Below are positions 33,087-44,160 of a stretch of DNA of 64,000 bases, piece by piece. The first letter of the stretch is position 1; each line of letters opens with the position of its first letter. The notes beneath the pieces were generated by a model. It worked only from the letters and a program-made list of their open reading frames with translations. It was not told where the DNA came from and searched no databases. Position numbers and translations under genes: made by a program. Source of the DNA: Elymus sibiricus (Eukaryota; Streptophyta; Magnoliopsida; Poales; Poaceae); the NCBI GenBank assembly GCA_039707655.1, contig CM077667.1:154670642-154734641 (forward strand). Direction: 5' to 3'.

Positions 33087-34264
33087 TTGGACGGGCAGGG
33101 CTGTCTCGCAGCCTCTGCCGAATTTTCTAGTGTGGGCTTCTTCTTCTTTCTGTTTCTATCCTCTTTACTCTGACCTTCTAAACCATCATTACTATTGAGC
33201 GAGTTTCCCTCCAAATCTTCATGCTCCGTGGCTGATTTCAACAACAGTGGTGGTTGGTTCACTCTTCGGTATTCCTGCATAGGCACCTCCTTCCGCTTTG
33301 GTGGGCGGGGTTTAATTGGTGAGGTGACCTTGGCAATAGTCTTACCCGCAGCAACATTGCTAGAGTTCTTTGATTCCCTTTTGCTGGTGTTAGCTGAAGC
33401 ATACTCTCTATTTGCACTGTCGCCAGAGAAGCCTTTCCTCCTCTCCTCCGGAGCCCGCAAGCTTGCCCCAAAAGGAAGATCTCCGTTCTTATCTCTCTTA
33501 CCCGGAGTTGGGCAAAAGAGCTCAGAGTGTCCCAAGCGGCCACAGGAGAAACAAAAGTGCGGCACATTTTCATATTGTATCTCATACAGGTCTTGCTTTT
33601 TCCTCCTGTCCGACTCAATTAGAATCCACCTCCTAAGAGGTTTACTCACATCAATGGTGACTCTCGCGCGCAAATAACCACCAGTGTGATCAAACTGCAC
33701 CGAGGTAGCGTTCTTATCAATCTGCTTGGCGATTTCTTTACCCCATACATCATCTCTGAGGTTGTAGGGGGGGTTGATGACCCGCGCCCAAACCTGTAGC
33801 CGGTCGAATCTCACCTCATCCGGCCTCATACACTCCTCAAAATCAGCAAGGATGACCGCGTGCTTGCTCACATGCCACGGCGATCCATCCCAAATCCGGT
33901 CTCTGTCTCTCTTTGATTCAAACACAGCCACGAACATGCTATCTCCCATGGACTTGAACTGCAACCCTCGAGGGTTTCCCCAAGCTGGACGTAGGGCGTT
34001 GCTTATGGTCTGAATATGGAGTAAATTACGGTACAGAACCTTCCCTGCAAGTAGCCACTTCGCCGGAGCTTCATCTTCCCGATCATCAATAACCAGAGGC
34101 GTAGCCTCCTCGTCGGTGATCCCCAGTTTCCCAAGGGCCTCCTCCAGTTGAGCCCTAGCCGCGCCCGGCGAGCCTGGTGCCGCCCGCGCCTTCTCTCCTT
34201 GGTTCTCTGTCCGTCCGGGCGTGGGATTTGACCCACCCCCCTTGCCGGCGCCCGATGAGGACAT
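33083..34264 (-). CDS. LINE ORF1, nucleic-acid binding gag-like protein
   Basis: 393 residues, uninterrupted. A disordered basic N-terminus (about 1-65) precedes a DUF4283-like domain (about 66-215, including WLLAGKVLYRN, VAVFESKRDRDRIWDGSPWH and LQVWARVINPP). A zf-CCHC_4 knuckle follows (C238, C241, H246 and C251 in CFSCGRLGHSELFC). The tail is rich in Lys, Ser and Pro. In plant L1 elements this protein binds the element RNA to form the ribonucleoprotein used for retrotransposition. The stop codon overlaps the ORF2 start by two bases. Although open, it belongs to an element with a broken ORF2. Confidence 0.88.
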   Translation of the reverse strand: MSSSGAGKGGGSNPTPGRTENQGEKARAAPGSPGAARAQLEEALGKLGITDEEATPLVIDDREDEAPAKWLLAGKVLYRNLLHIQTISNALRPAWGNPRGLQFKSMGDSMFVAVFESKRDRDRIWDGSPWHVSKHAVILADFEECMRPDEVRFDRLQVWARVINPPYNLRDDVWGKEIAKQIDKNATSVQFDHTGGYLRARVTIDVSKPLRRWILIESDRRKKQDLYEIQYENVPHFCFSCGRLGHSELFCPTPGKRDKNGDLPFGASLRAPEERRKGFSGDSANREYASANTSKRESKNSSNVAAGKTIAKVTSPIKPRPPKRKEVPMQEYRRVNQPPLLLKSATEHEDLEGNSLNSNDGLEGQSKEDRNRKKKKPTLENSAEAARQPCPSK

Positions 34265-34319
34265 CTTGCCCGGCCGTCCACGCGCCCCGCCGATCGAGAT
34301 CGACCTGAGGAGGTGGTTT

Positions 34320-34783
34320 CCAAGCCTATCCTATAGACCTATACCCGTATCCGCATCCGTATCGCTAATTCGCTACGCCGCCTGCCAGTACAGCTGCTCC
34401 CATCCATCCATACCCCACGGTAAACACCGGCACCACCCGTGCCGTGCTCGAGGTCGAAACGCCGCGATACACATCCACCGATCCCCGTCCGATGGCGAGT
34501 GGGCCGTCGTTTCTATTCTGCCCCCGGCCATTTCCGTTAACACCCGTGGCCGAGGACCTGTGCCAACATTTACCACCGCGCAGGAGAAAGAAAAGATCTG
34601 ACGGAAAACGCGGGGGATACAACAAGGGCGGCCCGCGGTGGGGGCGCCGGGCCGGCTAAACTTGTCGCGCTCCGTCCCACCCTTTGTCGTCTCTCGTCTA
34701 CCTATCTTTTCTGTTAGACCATTCGACGCCACGCCCGCGCGCGTCACGGCGCAACGATTAGGCCGGCCGGCCGGCCGGCCGAT
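34320..34783 (+). promoter_or_regulatory. Upstream region of the aminotransferase gene
   Basis: GC-rich sequence between the LINE target duplication and the TATA box. It holds a five-fold GGCC tandem repeat at 34761-34780 directly next to the TATA box. No other gene is supported here; opposite-strand frames such as 34373-34747 have no recognisable domain. Confidence 0.5.
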
Positions 34784-34790
34784 TATATAA
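34784..34790 (+). promoter_or_regulatory. TATA box of the aminotransferase gene
   Basis: TATATAA lies in the context GATTATATAACC, 104 bp upstream of the ATG at 34894, a usual distance for a plant gene with a short 5' UTR. Confidence 0.65.
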
Positions 34791-34893
34791 CCTCGGTGCG
34801 AGCAGGCGCTCCACTCGCACTGCTACTACACTCGAGCTACTCTCCGCTACTTTGCCGTGTTCTTCTCAGGGATCGGATCAGATCAGATAACCA

Positions 34894-36506
34894 TGGGCTC
34901 CTACGTTCAGGGTGAGTTGAGCCGATCGATCCCGAGGTTTGCTGCGGCGGGCTGGCTCATGGTTATTCCCTAGTGGCTTGCCTGATCTTCGATTTGTTTT
35001 TGCTGTCAGGTGAGGATCAAGTTCCCGTCTATGAATCGGGTGCAGATGTGAGTTCCTCCTCCCACTTCTTGAAACCTCCTCCTCAATTAGTCATAGAGCG
35101 AAGCAAATCAATCTACCTAGGAAAAAGCTTTTGATCTGCATCGGCCTTTGACGAACTGTGCCCATGTCTGACACGCAACTAAAATTTGATCCGCTGCCAC
35201 CAACTTTTGACGTCGGTGTACTTTGTCGGGAGGCTCGCATTATTGATGCCATTTCCTGTTTTGTTTCTCCTTTCACTGTGCATGATGAGTAGACACACAC
35301 TATTTTTATTTTATTTTATTTTATAGCTTATTCGACAAATCTAAATGCAAAACAGGCAAAATAATACTATGTTAAGTTGATCTCAGCTATGAGCCTATGA
35401 CTCTTTTGCTTTGTTTGCGTTGATTGACATATGATCGCACTATCAATGACTGTCCATCTCGGCGCGCGTACGCGTACAGGCCCTGCAGAAGCTGCAAGAG
35501 AAATGGAAGTCCACGGCGGCGCCGTACCCGGCCATGTACTCGAGCTTCTTGGGCGGCATCATCCTGGACCCGGCCATGATGGCCCTCCCCATCGACGACC
35601 ACATGGTCCACCGCGGCCACGGCGTCTTCGACACGGCCATGCTCCTGGACGGCCACCTATACGAGCTCGACGCGCACCTCGACCGCTTCCTGCGCTCCGC
35701 GGCCCAGGCCAAGGTGGGCACCCCGTTCCCGCACGACACGCTGCGCAGCATCCTCGTGCAGATGACGGCGGCGTCCGGCTGCCGGAAGGGCTCCATCCGC
35801 TACTGGCTGAGCTCCGGCCCCGGCGACTTCCTGCTCTCCTCCAGCGGCTGCCCCGGCCCGGCCTTCTACGCCGTGGTGATCCCGTCCGACTACGCGCAGT
35901 GCCGCGACGGCGTCCGCGCCGTGACCACGTCGGTGCCCATGAAGCCGCCGCTGTTCGCCACCATGAAGAACGTCAACTACCTCCCCAACGTGCTGTCCAT
36001 CATGGACGCCGAGGAGCGCGGCGCGTTCGCGTCCGTGTGGGTGGACGAGCAAGGGTACGTCGCTGAGGGGCCCATGGTGAACGTCGCCTTCGTCACCCAG
36101 GGCGGCGAGCTCGTGCTCCCGGTGTTGGACAAGATCCTCAGCGGCTGCACCGCGAAACGGATGCTCGCCCTCGCGCCGAAGCTCGTCGAGGGCGGCCTGC
36201 TCAAGGGCGTCAGCACCCAGCACATCACCGCCGACGACGCCAAGCGCTCCGTGGAGATGGCCTTCGTCGGCAGCGGCCTTCCCGTGCTGCCCATCGTCGA
36301 GTGGGACGGCCAGCCCATCGGCGACGGTAAACACCACTCGCTCTCTATTTGTTGGAACAAATTAGCATGCGTCCATGGATCGTTAATTTGTGTGTGTGCG
36401 TTGGTGTGATGCAGGGAAGGTGGGGAAGCTGATGCTGGCGCTGTCCGATCTGCTCTGGGAGGACATGAAGTCCGGGCCGGACAGGGTCGCCGTTCCATAC
36501 AAGTAA
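34894..36506 (+). CDS. Class IV PLP aminotransferase (D-amino-acid transaminase/ADC lyase-like)
   Basis: Four exons with GT-AG borders: 34894-34912, 35010-35047, 35480-36326 and 36415-36506 (TAA 36504-36506), 996 nt, 331 residues. ATG sits in ACCATGG. The protein belongs to the class IV fold of branched-chain aminotransferases, D-amino-acid transaminases and aminodeoxychorismate lyase. PLP-binding Lys182 lies in ATMKNVNYLPN and Glu215 in YVAEGP; PIDDHMVHRGHGVFDT (about 57-72) and GCTAKRML are further family blocks. Plant relatives such as Arabidopsis At5g57850 are described as D-amino-acid transaminase and aminodeoxychorismate lyase. The N-terminus (MGSYVQGEDQ) does not look like a chloroplast transit peptide, so a cytosolic location is inferred. 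The large exon is very GC-rich, typical of grass genes. All exon joins keep frame and no stop was found, so it appears intact. Substrate cannot be decided from sequence alone. Confidence 0.88.
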
Positions 36507-36750
36507 TCCAGGGGAGGGGGAAAGCTAGAGAGATCGCGTGTGCATGCGCACGGACACGTTCGTGCGTGTACTCCTATAAGATAGTGTGTGAGCCGAGCAG
36601 CAATTTGTTGGAGATATTGTTTGTCACTTGACTCGTCAAGTCCTGTGTTATGTGTGTGCCGGATGGATGACTCACCAAATGAATAATACGATCTTGGGTT
36701 TTTCGCGGTATTGGGAGAGACTTGAGCAAACCTCAAGTGCGTGCTCAGTT
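36507..36750 (+). other. 3' UTR and downstream flank of the aminotransferase gene
   Basis: Follows the TAA. No obvious poly-A signal near the stop; an AATAAT lies at about 36682. Ends where the antisense LINE tail begins. Confidence 0.4.
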
Positions 36751-36809
36751 TTAATTATTTTTCTTTTTGAAAAGGAGGATCGCCCAGTCCTCTGCATCAA
36801 ATGCATTCA

Positions 36810-36899
36810 TGCAACTATATTATTAAATAAAATACGGTAACAAAGTCTGAGATATGCAACTATATTATTAAATAAAATACGGTAACAAAGTCTGAGATA
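36810..36899. repeat. 45-bp perfect tandem duplication
   Basis: The unit starting TGCAACTATATTATTAAATA occurs twice head to tail at 36810-36854 and 36855-36899, identical by eye. It lies in the LINE 3' region. Confidence 0.9.
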
Positions 36900-37352
36900 C
36901 AAAACTGACTCATAAACGGAGCGCAATCATAAAATGATAATAAAAATTGTGCTCTGACGGTTTGCTTTATATATAAAGCGGGACGAAAGCCTTTTTCGGT
37001 AAATGATAATAAAAGATGCCACATCCGGCGTACAAAACAGGCTACGATGACTAGATACCTAGCCTATTATTAGCTTGTCATCTAAATCGGTTGAAGATAA
37101 CCCGTGTTGCCATCTCCCAACGGTTACACCCAATAACCAAAAGCTCATTGGAATCCGCATGAGTGATTGACGACCACGTACAAATCCAAACAGTAGTTAT
37201 GTAGATAACCTACAAAAAGTTGATAAAGTTTTTCCCATTAAATATCATATCATTTCTAGTGTTCCATATAGCCCAAAATAGTGCATATATCCCTATCCGA
37301 ATATGTCTCGCTATTTGATTCCCCTCCATTTAGCCACGTCCCAAATAACTTG

Positions 37353-37661
37353 TTAATGCTCATTGGAGGATTGATGTTGAAGGCTATATGTAATCGTACG
37401 CCATAATAGTTTCGCTAACGGACAATCTAGAAAAAAGTGTCGTATAGCTTCATCCTGGTCACAAAAACAACATCGAGAACTGTCAACCCATCTTCGCTCT
37501 ACCAAATTATCTTTGGTCAATATCACTCCCTTGTGGACAAACCACATGAAAATTTTAATTCTAAGCGGAACTTTAATCTTCCAAATATGTAGTGACCTCG
37601 GGATCGGCCTAGAATCAATTAGGTCCACATACATAGATATCACCGAGAAAGTACCATTCAT
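37353..37661 (-). pseudogene. LINE zf-RVT domain fragment
   Basis: 102 residues with LHIWKIKVPLRIKIFMWFVHKG and CCFCDQDEAIRHFFLDCPLAKLLWR: the zinc-binding region that follows RT in plant LINEs (Cys-x2-Cys...His...Cys). It is a 3' piece of the interrupted LINE. The frame at 37712-37957 (RVKFIVSKGNTTRFWKD) is the linker upstream of it. Confidence 0.8.
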
Positions 37662-37932
37662 AGAAAATTTCCAGTGAATCGTATCTGATTAATTAGAAAA
37701 ATGAACATCCATCAACCCGGGCCAAGTGTAGCCACGAATTCTACCAGAGACCTCCTAAATTGGATATTAAGAGGAACAGATTGTAATATTGTAGCGACAT
37801 AATCTTCCTTACATTGTACAATATTATACAGAGAAGGATATTGTAAGGCCAAGGGCGTCTCCCCTAACGATGCATCTTTCCAGAATCTAGTCGTGTTACC
37901 CTTACTAACGATAAATTTCACCCTCTGGAAAA

Positions 37933-40900
37933 TGTTGGAAATATGCCATAGAGGCAATAATAAAATGGTTATTATTATATTTCCTTGTTCATGATAATTG
38001 TTTATTATCCATACTATAATTGTATTGATTGGAAACTCAAATACATGTGTGGGTATATAGACAACACCGTGTCCCTAGTGAGCCTCTATAGGACTACCTC
38101 GTTGATCAAAGATGGTCAAGGTTTCCTGGCCATAGACATGAGTTGTCATTTGATAACGGGATCACATCATTAGGAGAATGATGTGATGGACAAGACCCAA
38201 ACTATGAACATAGTATATGATCGTGTCAGTTTATTGCTATTGTTTTCTGCATGTCAAGTATATGTTCCTATAACCATGAGATCATGTAACTCACTAACAC
38301 CGGAGGAGTACCTTGTGTGTATCAAACGTCACAACGTAACTGGGTGACGATAAAGATGCTCTATAGGTATCTCCGAGGGTGTCTGTTGAGTTGGCATGGA
38401 TCAAGACTGGGATTTGTTACTCCGTGTGACGGAGAGGTATTTCAGGGCCCACTCGGTAATACAACATCACAATGAGCTTGCAAGCAAAGTGACTAAAGAG
38501 TTAGCCACGGGATCTTGTATTATGAAACCAGTAAAGAGACTTGCCGGTAACGAGATTGAACTAGGTCTGCAGATACCGACGATCGAATCTCGGGCAAATA
38601 ACATACCGATAAACAAAGGGAACTGCGTACGGGATTAACTGAATCCTTGACATAGAGGTTCAACCGATAAAGATCTTCGTAGAATATGTAGGAGCCAATA
38701 TGGGCATCCAGGTCCAGCTATTGGTTATTGTCCGTAGAGGTGTCTCGGTCATGTCTACATAGTTCTCGAACCCGTCGGGTCTGCACACTTAACGTTCGGT
38801 AACGATTTGGTATTATTGAGTTATGTATGTTGGTGACCGAAGGTTGTTCGGAGTCCCGGATGAGATTCCGGACGTCACGAGGAGCTCCGAAATAGTCCGG
38901 AGGTAAAGATTTATATATAGGAAAGTGGTATTCGGGTTCCGGGAAAGTTTCGGGTGTTTCCGGTAGTGTACCGGGAGTGCCGAAAGGGTTACGGAGGTCC
39001 ACCGGGAGGGGCCCACCCACCCCGGAGGGGGGGGGCACATGGGCCCAAGAGGTGGCGCACCAGCCCTTGGTCGAACATGAGTCATATAGTAGATATGATC
39101 AACATGAAGATGTTCACCATTGAAACCACCTCATCTCACGTGATGATCGGACTTGGGTTGGTGAATTTGGATCATGTGGCACTCGGATGACCGGAGGGAT
39201 GTCATTTTGAGTGGGAGTTTTTAAGTAATATGATTAACTAAACTCATTATCTTGAACAATAGTCTAAGTTGTCTTTGCAAATTTATGTTGTAGATCAATG
39301 GCTCGCCCAGTAGTTCCCCTGAATTTCAATGCGTTCCTAGAGAAAGCCAAGCTAAAAGATGATGGAAGTAACTTTGTAGACTGGGTCCGTAATCTAAGGA
39401 TTATCCTCACGGCTTCCCAAAAGGCTTATGTCCTTGATGCACCGCTCGGTGAGCCACCCGCTCCAGTGTCATCTGCAGACGTTGTGAACGTCTGGCAGTC
39501 GCGTTTGGATGATTACTCAATAGTTCAGTGTGCTATGTTGTATGGCTTAGAGCCGGTACTTCAAAGGCGTTTTGAACGTCATGGAGCATATGAGATGTTC
39601 CAGGTGTTGAATTTTATCTTTGAAAAGAATGCCCGGATCGAGAGGTATGAGACCTCCGATATGTTCTATGCTTGCAAGATGGAGGAGAACGGGTCTGTCA
39701 GTGAACACATACTCAGAATGTCTGGGTATTCCAACCGTCTGGCTGAGTTGGGAATTGCTCTCCCGCCGGAGGCGATCACTGACAGAGTTCTTCAATCACT
39801 GTCACCTAGCTACAAGAGCTTTGTGTTGAAATATAACATGCAAGGGATGAACAAGTCAGTCGCCGAGCTGTTTGCGATGCTGAAAGTCGCTGAGTCAGAA
39901 ATCCAGAAGGAGCATCAAGTGTTGATGGTCAATAAAACCACTAGTTTCAAGAAGAATGGCAAGGGCAAGAAGGGTAACTCCAAGAAGAGTGGCAAATCAG
40001 TTGCCCCTCCCGTGAAGAAACCCAAGGCTGAACCCAAGCTAGAAACTGAGTGCTTTCATTACAATGGTATTGGCCACTGGAAGCGAAATTGCCCCAAGTA
40101 TCTGGCCGACAAGAAGGCGGCCAACACCAAACAAGGTATATATGATATACATGTTATTGATGTGTACCTTACCAACTCTCGTTGTAGTGCCTGGGTATTT
40201 GATACCGGTTCCGTTGCTCACATTTGCAACTAAAAACAAGAACTGCAGAATAGACGGAGGCTGGCAAAGGACAAAGTGACGATGCGCGTGGGAAATGGTT
40301 CCAAGTTTGATGTGATCGCCATCGACACGCTCGCTCTTTGATTACCACCGGGATTAGTGATGAGCCAGAATAATTGTTATTTAGTGCATGCGTTAAGCAT
40401 GAACATTATATCTGGATCTTGTTTATTGCGAGACGGTTACTCATTTAAATCAAAGAATAATGGTTGTTCTATTTATATGAGTAATATCTTTTATGGTCAT
40501 GCACCCAATGCAAGGGGTTTGTTCTTATTGAATCTCGATAGTGATGATACACATGTTCATAACATTGATGCCAAAAGATGTAGAGTTGATAATGATAGTA
40601 CCACTTTCTTGTGGCACTGCCGCTTAGGTCATATTGGGGTAAAACGCATGAAGAAACTCCATGCTGATGGACTTTTGGAGTCACTTGATTTTGAATCACT
40701 TTACACATGTGAACCATGCCTCATGGGCAAGATGACTAAGACCCCGTTCTCTGGAACAATGGAATGGGCAAGTGACTTGGAGGTGTCTCGGTCATGTCTA
40801 CATAGTTCTCGAACCCGCAAGGTCTGCACACTTAACGTTCGGTAACGATTTGGTATTATTGAGTTATGTATGTTGGTGACCGAAGGTTGTTCGGAGTCCC

Positions 40901-41756
40901 GGATGAGATCCCGGACGTCACGAGGAGCTCCTAAATAGTCCGGAGGTAAAGATTTATATATAGGAAAGTGGTATTCGGGTTCCGGAAAAGTTTCGGGTGT
41001 TTCCGGTAGTGTACCGGGAGTGCCGAAAGGGTTACGGGGGTCCACCGGGAGGGGCCCACCCACCCCGGGGGGGGGGGGGGCACATGGGCCCAAGAGGTGG
41101 CGCACCAGCCCCTGGTGGGCTGGGCAGCCGACCCCATAAGGTCCCATGCACCGAAGAGGAAAAAAGGTGGAGGGTGGGAGGAGTCCTGAAGGAGAGGGAC
41201 TCCTCCCTAGCGCCCCATCTCCTTGTTGGAGGTGGACTCCACCTCTTGGCCGGCGGCCAAGGCCCTAGGGGAAACCCTAGGGCGCCTCCACCTACCCCCT
41301 GCTCCTATATATAGTGGAGGAAAGAGAGGGCAGCCACGTGCTGCCCTCTCTCCCTCTAGATAGTTTTCTCCTCTAGATCGGTTTGGCAGAGCTCGGCGAA
41401 GCCTTGCCGGATCAGTTCACCACCACCGCCACCACGCCGTTGTGGTGCCGGAGAACTCATCTACCGCTCCACCCTCACTTGCTGGATCAAGGAGGCGGAG
41501 ATCGTCATCGAGTTGTACGTGTGCTGAACGCGGAGGTGCCGTCCGTTCGGCGCTAGATCGTGATTGGATCGTGGGACGGCTTGCGATTTGGATCGCGAAG
41601 ACGTTCGACTACATCAACCGCGTTTCTTAATGCTTCCCACTTAGCGATCTACAAGGGTATGTGGATCCAATCTCTCCTCTCGTAGATGCTCATCTCCTAG
41701 ATTGATCTTGGTGAAGCGTAGGAATTTTTTTGTTTCCCATGCAATGTTCCCAAACA
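37933..41756 (+). mobile_element. Internally deleted Angela/WIS/BARE-type copia element, 5-bp TSD
   Basis: Starts TGTTGGAAATATGCC and ends CCCAAACA, flanked by GAAAA at 37928-37932 and 41757-41761. Compared with the intact element at 55448, two deletions are visible. At about 39070 the 5' LTR jumps straight into the leader just before gag. At about 40780 the pre-integrase region jumps into the middle of the 3' LTR, removing most of pol. Joining the unaffected LTR parts gives an LTR of about 1.78 kb, normal for the group. What remains is gag, protease start and pre-integrase. Confidence 0.88.
39298..40233 (+). pseudogene. Copia gag with broken zinc knuckle, premature stop
   Basis: 311 residues, about 85-90 percent like the gag of the intact element by eye. 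The zinc knuckle reads CFHYNGIGHWKRNC: the second Cys is Tyr, so zinc binding should be lost. The frame stops at TAA (40231-40233) right after the protease motif FDTGSVAHICN, where the intact copy has TCA. The following frame (40357-40845) is the pre-integrase part, ended by the deletion into the LTR. Confidence 0.85.
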
Positions 41757-41761
41757 GAAAA

Positions 41762-43200
41762 AGGTTACTTTCATCCTCATTAGCCCCTTCCAAAATGGCG
41801 AGTCATTTGGACTAGCGGTAACCTGGGCCAATGTCTTAGATTGTAGGTACTTATTATGCAAAATTTGTACCCACGTACCCTCAGTCTCGATAGATAATCT
41901 GAATAGCCATTTGCTAAGCAAGCATCTATTCTTAATTTCTAAGTTCTTGATCCCTAACCCACCTTGGTCCTTAGGTCTGCAAATAATATCCCATCTGGCC
42001 AATCTTTATTTCATCTTAACCTCATCACATTGTCAAAAGAAGCGAGATCGATAGAAGTCTAATCTTTTCCGTACCCCTACCGGTACTTCAAAGAAGTATA
42101 GGAGGAACATCGACAGACTCGTCAGAACTGAGTTTATCAGCACTAGCCGACCTCCATAGGACATAAGCTTGCCCTTCCAGTAGCTTAGACTTTTTTCAAA
42201 TCTATCTTCAATGCACTTCCACTCCTTATTCGAGAATCTCCAATGGTGAATTGGAATCCCTAGGTAGCTAAATGGTAGGGAACCCATTTCGCAACCAAAC
42301 AATTGTCTGTATGCATGTTCCTCTTTGGCTCTCCCAAAGCAGAACAACTCGCTTTTGTTAAATTTTATTTTGAGTCCCGACAGTTGTTCAAATAAACATA
42401 GCACAAGCTTCATATTCGTAGCTTTTGCGAGATCATGTTCCGTGAATATAATTTTGTCATCCGTGTATTGTAGTATGGACACTCCCCCATCGATAATATG
42501 CGGAACTAGTCCTCCTAGTTGGCCATTCTCTTTAGCCCGACAAATAAGGACTGCCAACATATCTGCTACTATGTTGAACAGCACAGGAGACATGGAGTCT
42601 CCCTGTCTTAAGCCCTTATGCGTCTGGAAATAATGACATGTGTCACACCTTAATCCCAACACTACCTTTCTGAATGAAGGAATCCACTTGTCTCCTCCAG
42701 GCTTCGTTGAACCCCTTCATACGTAAGGCTTGTTGGAGGAAGGGACATTTGACGTTATCATACGCTTTCTAGAAATCCACTTTGAAAATAACCCCATCTA
42801 GTTTCTTCGAATGGATTTCATGAAGAGTTTCATGTAAGACAACAACCCCTTCTAGGATGTGTCACCCTGGCATGAAAGCCTGTGAGTTGGTTGTACTATC
42901 GAATGGGCAATCCGCGTCAGCCTATTCATGCCTACCTTGGTGAAGATTTTGAAGCTCACATTGAGTAGACATATCAGCGTGAACTGCTCAATGCGAACAG
43001 CCTCCTCCTTCTTTGGCAACAACATCATTGTTTCAAATTTTAGGTGAAAGAGCTGTAAGTGTCCGTCGAACAAATCATGGAACATAGGCATAAGATCTCC
43101 CTTAATGATATGCCAACATTTCTTGTCAAATTCTGCCGGGAACCCATCCGATTCAGGGGCCTTATTCTGTTTCGTTTGTGCTATTGCGTCAAACACTTCT
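41762..43200 (-). pseudogene. LINE reverse transcriptase (broken)
   Basis: Frames at 42852-43196, 42033-42662 and 41697-42002 (the last partly in the copia LTR) together give an L1-type RT: NKAPESDGFPAEF, LPKKEEAVRIEQF, then GDSMSPVLFNIVADM, QYTDDKIIF, LPFSYLGIPIHHW, SYGGRLVLINSV and ICRPKDQGGLGIKNL. Several stops or frame changes separate them. The catalytic box has Thr in place of Ala/Val (YTDD). Confidence 0.82.
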
Positions 43201-43267
43201 CAGTGAATGGAGCAGACAACACCTCATTCTCGTCTTGTTGAGTTGAGGTATGTCCCCAATTGCGCTC

Positions 43268-44160
43268 TGATACGTCTCCAACATATCTATAATTTTTGAT
43301 TATTCCATGCTATAATATTATCATTCTAGGATACTTTTTGGGCATTTATTTGCTGATTCATGTTATTTTTGAGCACTAACCTATTAACCCAGTGCCAAGT
43401 GCCAATTATTGTTTTCTGCATGTTTTTGGCTTTTCAGGTTTACAATACCAAATGAAGTCCAAATGCCACGAAACTTTTTGATGATTTTTTTTGAACCAAA
43501 AGAACACCTGGAAGCTTTGGTAGAAGATCGGAGGCTGCACGAGGGCCCCACAAGCCAACAGGGCGCGCCCAGGGGTGGTCGGCGCACCCTGATAGCTTGT
43601 GGGCGCCTCCCGACTCATCCGGCCCCGTACTCTGGCTTATAAATTCACATATATTCCAAAAACCCTAGGGAGCTCCCGAAACAGTTTTTCCGTCGGTGCA
43701 AGTCTCTGTTCCGCCGCGATCTCATCTAGAGCCCTTTTCCGGTGCCCTACCGGAGGGGGGATCGGTCACGGAGGGCCTCTACATCATCCTTGCTGCTCCC
43801 ATGATGATGTGTGAGTAGTTCATTACACACTTACGGGTCCGTAGTTAGTACCTAGATGGCTATCTCTCTCTATGTTCTTCATTGCCATGATCACCGTGAT
43901 TCCCGCGGTGATCTATCTTATGTAATCACTTTTTGCGGTGCGTTGGTTGAGATCCGATGAATTGTTGGTTTATGTTCAGATTATTCATGAAAAAGATTTG
44001 AGTCTACTCTGAATACTTATTTGAGTTTTATTTACATGATTATTATAGCTTCGTAATTCTCTCCGATCTATCGATTTAGTTTGGCCAACTAGATTGGTTT
44101 GTCTTCAGTGGGAGAGGTGCGTTGTAGTGGGTTCAATCTTGCGGTGCTCTATATCCCAGT
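43268..44160 (+). repeat. TGATAC-type gypsy LTR fragment (5' part)
   Basis: Begins TGATACGTCTCC and keeps the shared phrases CTATAATTTTTGATT, CAGTGCCAAGTGCCA and AATGAAGTCCAAA seen in the LTRs at 21828 and 45766. It stops where the antisense copia LTR begins at 44161. It is truncated; its continuation is not in the window. Confidence 0.7.

Larger units (their letters stand above)
27480..34305 (-). mobile_element. L1-type LINE, nearly full length, 14-bp TSD
   Basis: The 14-mer TGAGGAGGTGGTTT lies on both sides (27466-27479 and 34306-34319), a target-site duplication typical of LINEs. The 3' end (plus-strand left side) shows an AATAAAGC signal and a poly-A tail that appear antisense as a T-run. 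The minus strand encodes ORF1 (34264-33083) and ORF2 (33086 to about 27508) with endonuclease, RT, zf-RVT and RNase H. A solo LTR (30164-31616) interrupts ORF2. Only about 40 bp of 5' UTR precede ORF1. ORF2 has one premature TGA and a frameshift, so this copy is dead although ORF1 is intact. Confidence 0.9.
36751..43267 (-). mobile_element. LINE fragment, interrupted by a copia element
   Basis: The 3' tail reads antisense as T-rich sequence followed by GAAAAGGAGGATCGCCC, a common Triticeae LINE end. The minus strand then carries zf-RVT and linker (37353-37957), a copia insertion (37933-41756), and RT (41762-43200). At 43268 a TGATAC-type LTR begins, so endonuclease and ORF1 are missing. RT blocks include KGLRQGDSMSPVLFN, YTDD (catalytic YxDD with Thr) and FSYLGIPIHHW. 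Stops and frame changes break the frame. It belongs to the same lineage as the fragment at 9315-10222. Confidence 0.85.

Noticed and set aside
34373..34747. Minus-strand 124-aa frame upstream of the aminotransferase
   Set aside because: GC-rich promoter sequence with no domain and no independent support.
35431..36337. Long frames overlapping the aminotransferase gene (211 aa on plus, 226 aa on minus)
   Set aside because: They are shadows of the very GC-rich coding exon in other frames, composed of Arg/His/Pro- or Ala/Gly/Val-rich low-complexity sequence with no domain.
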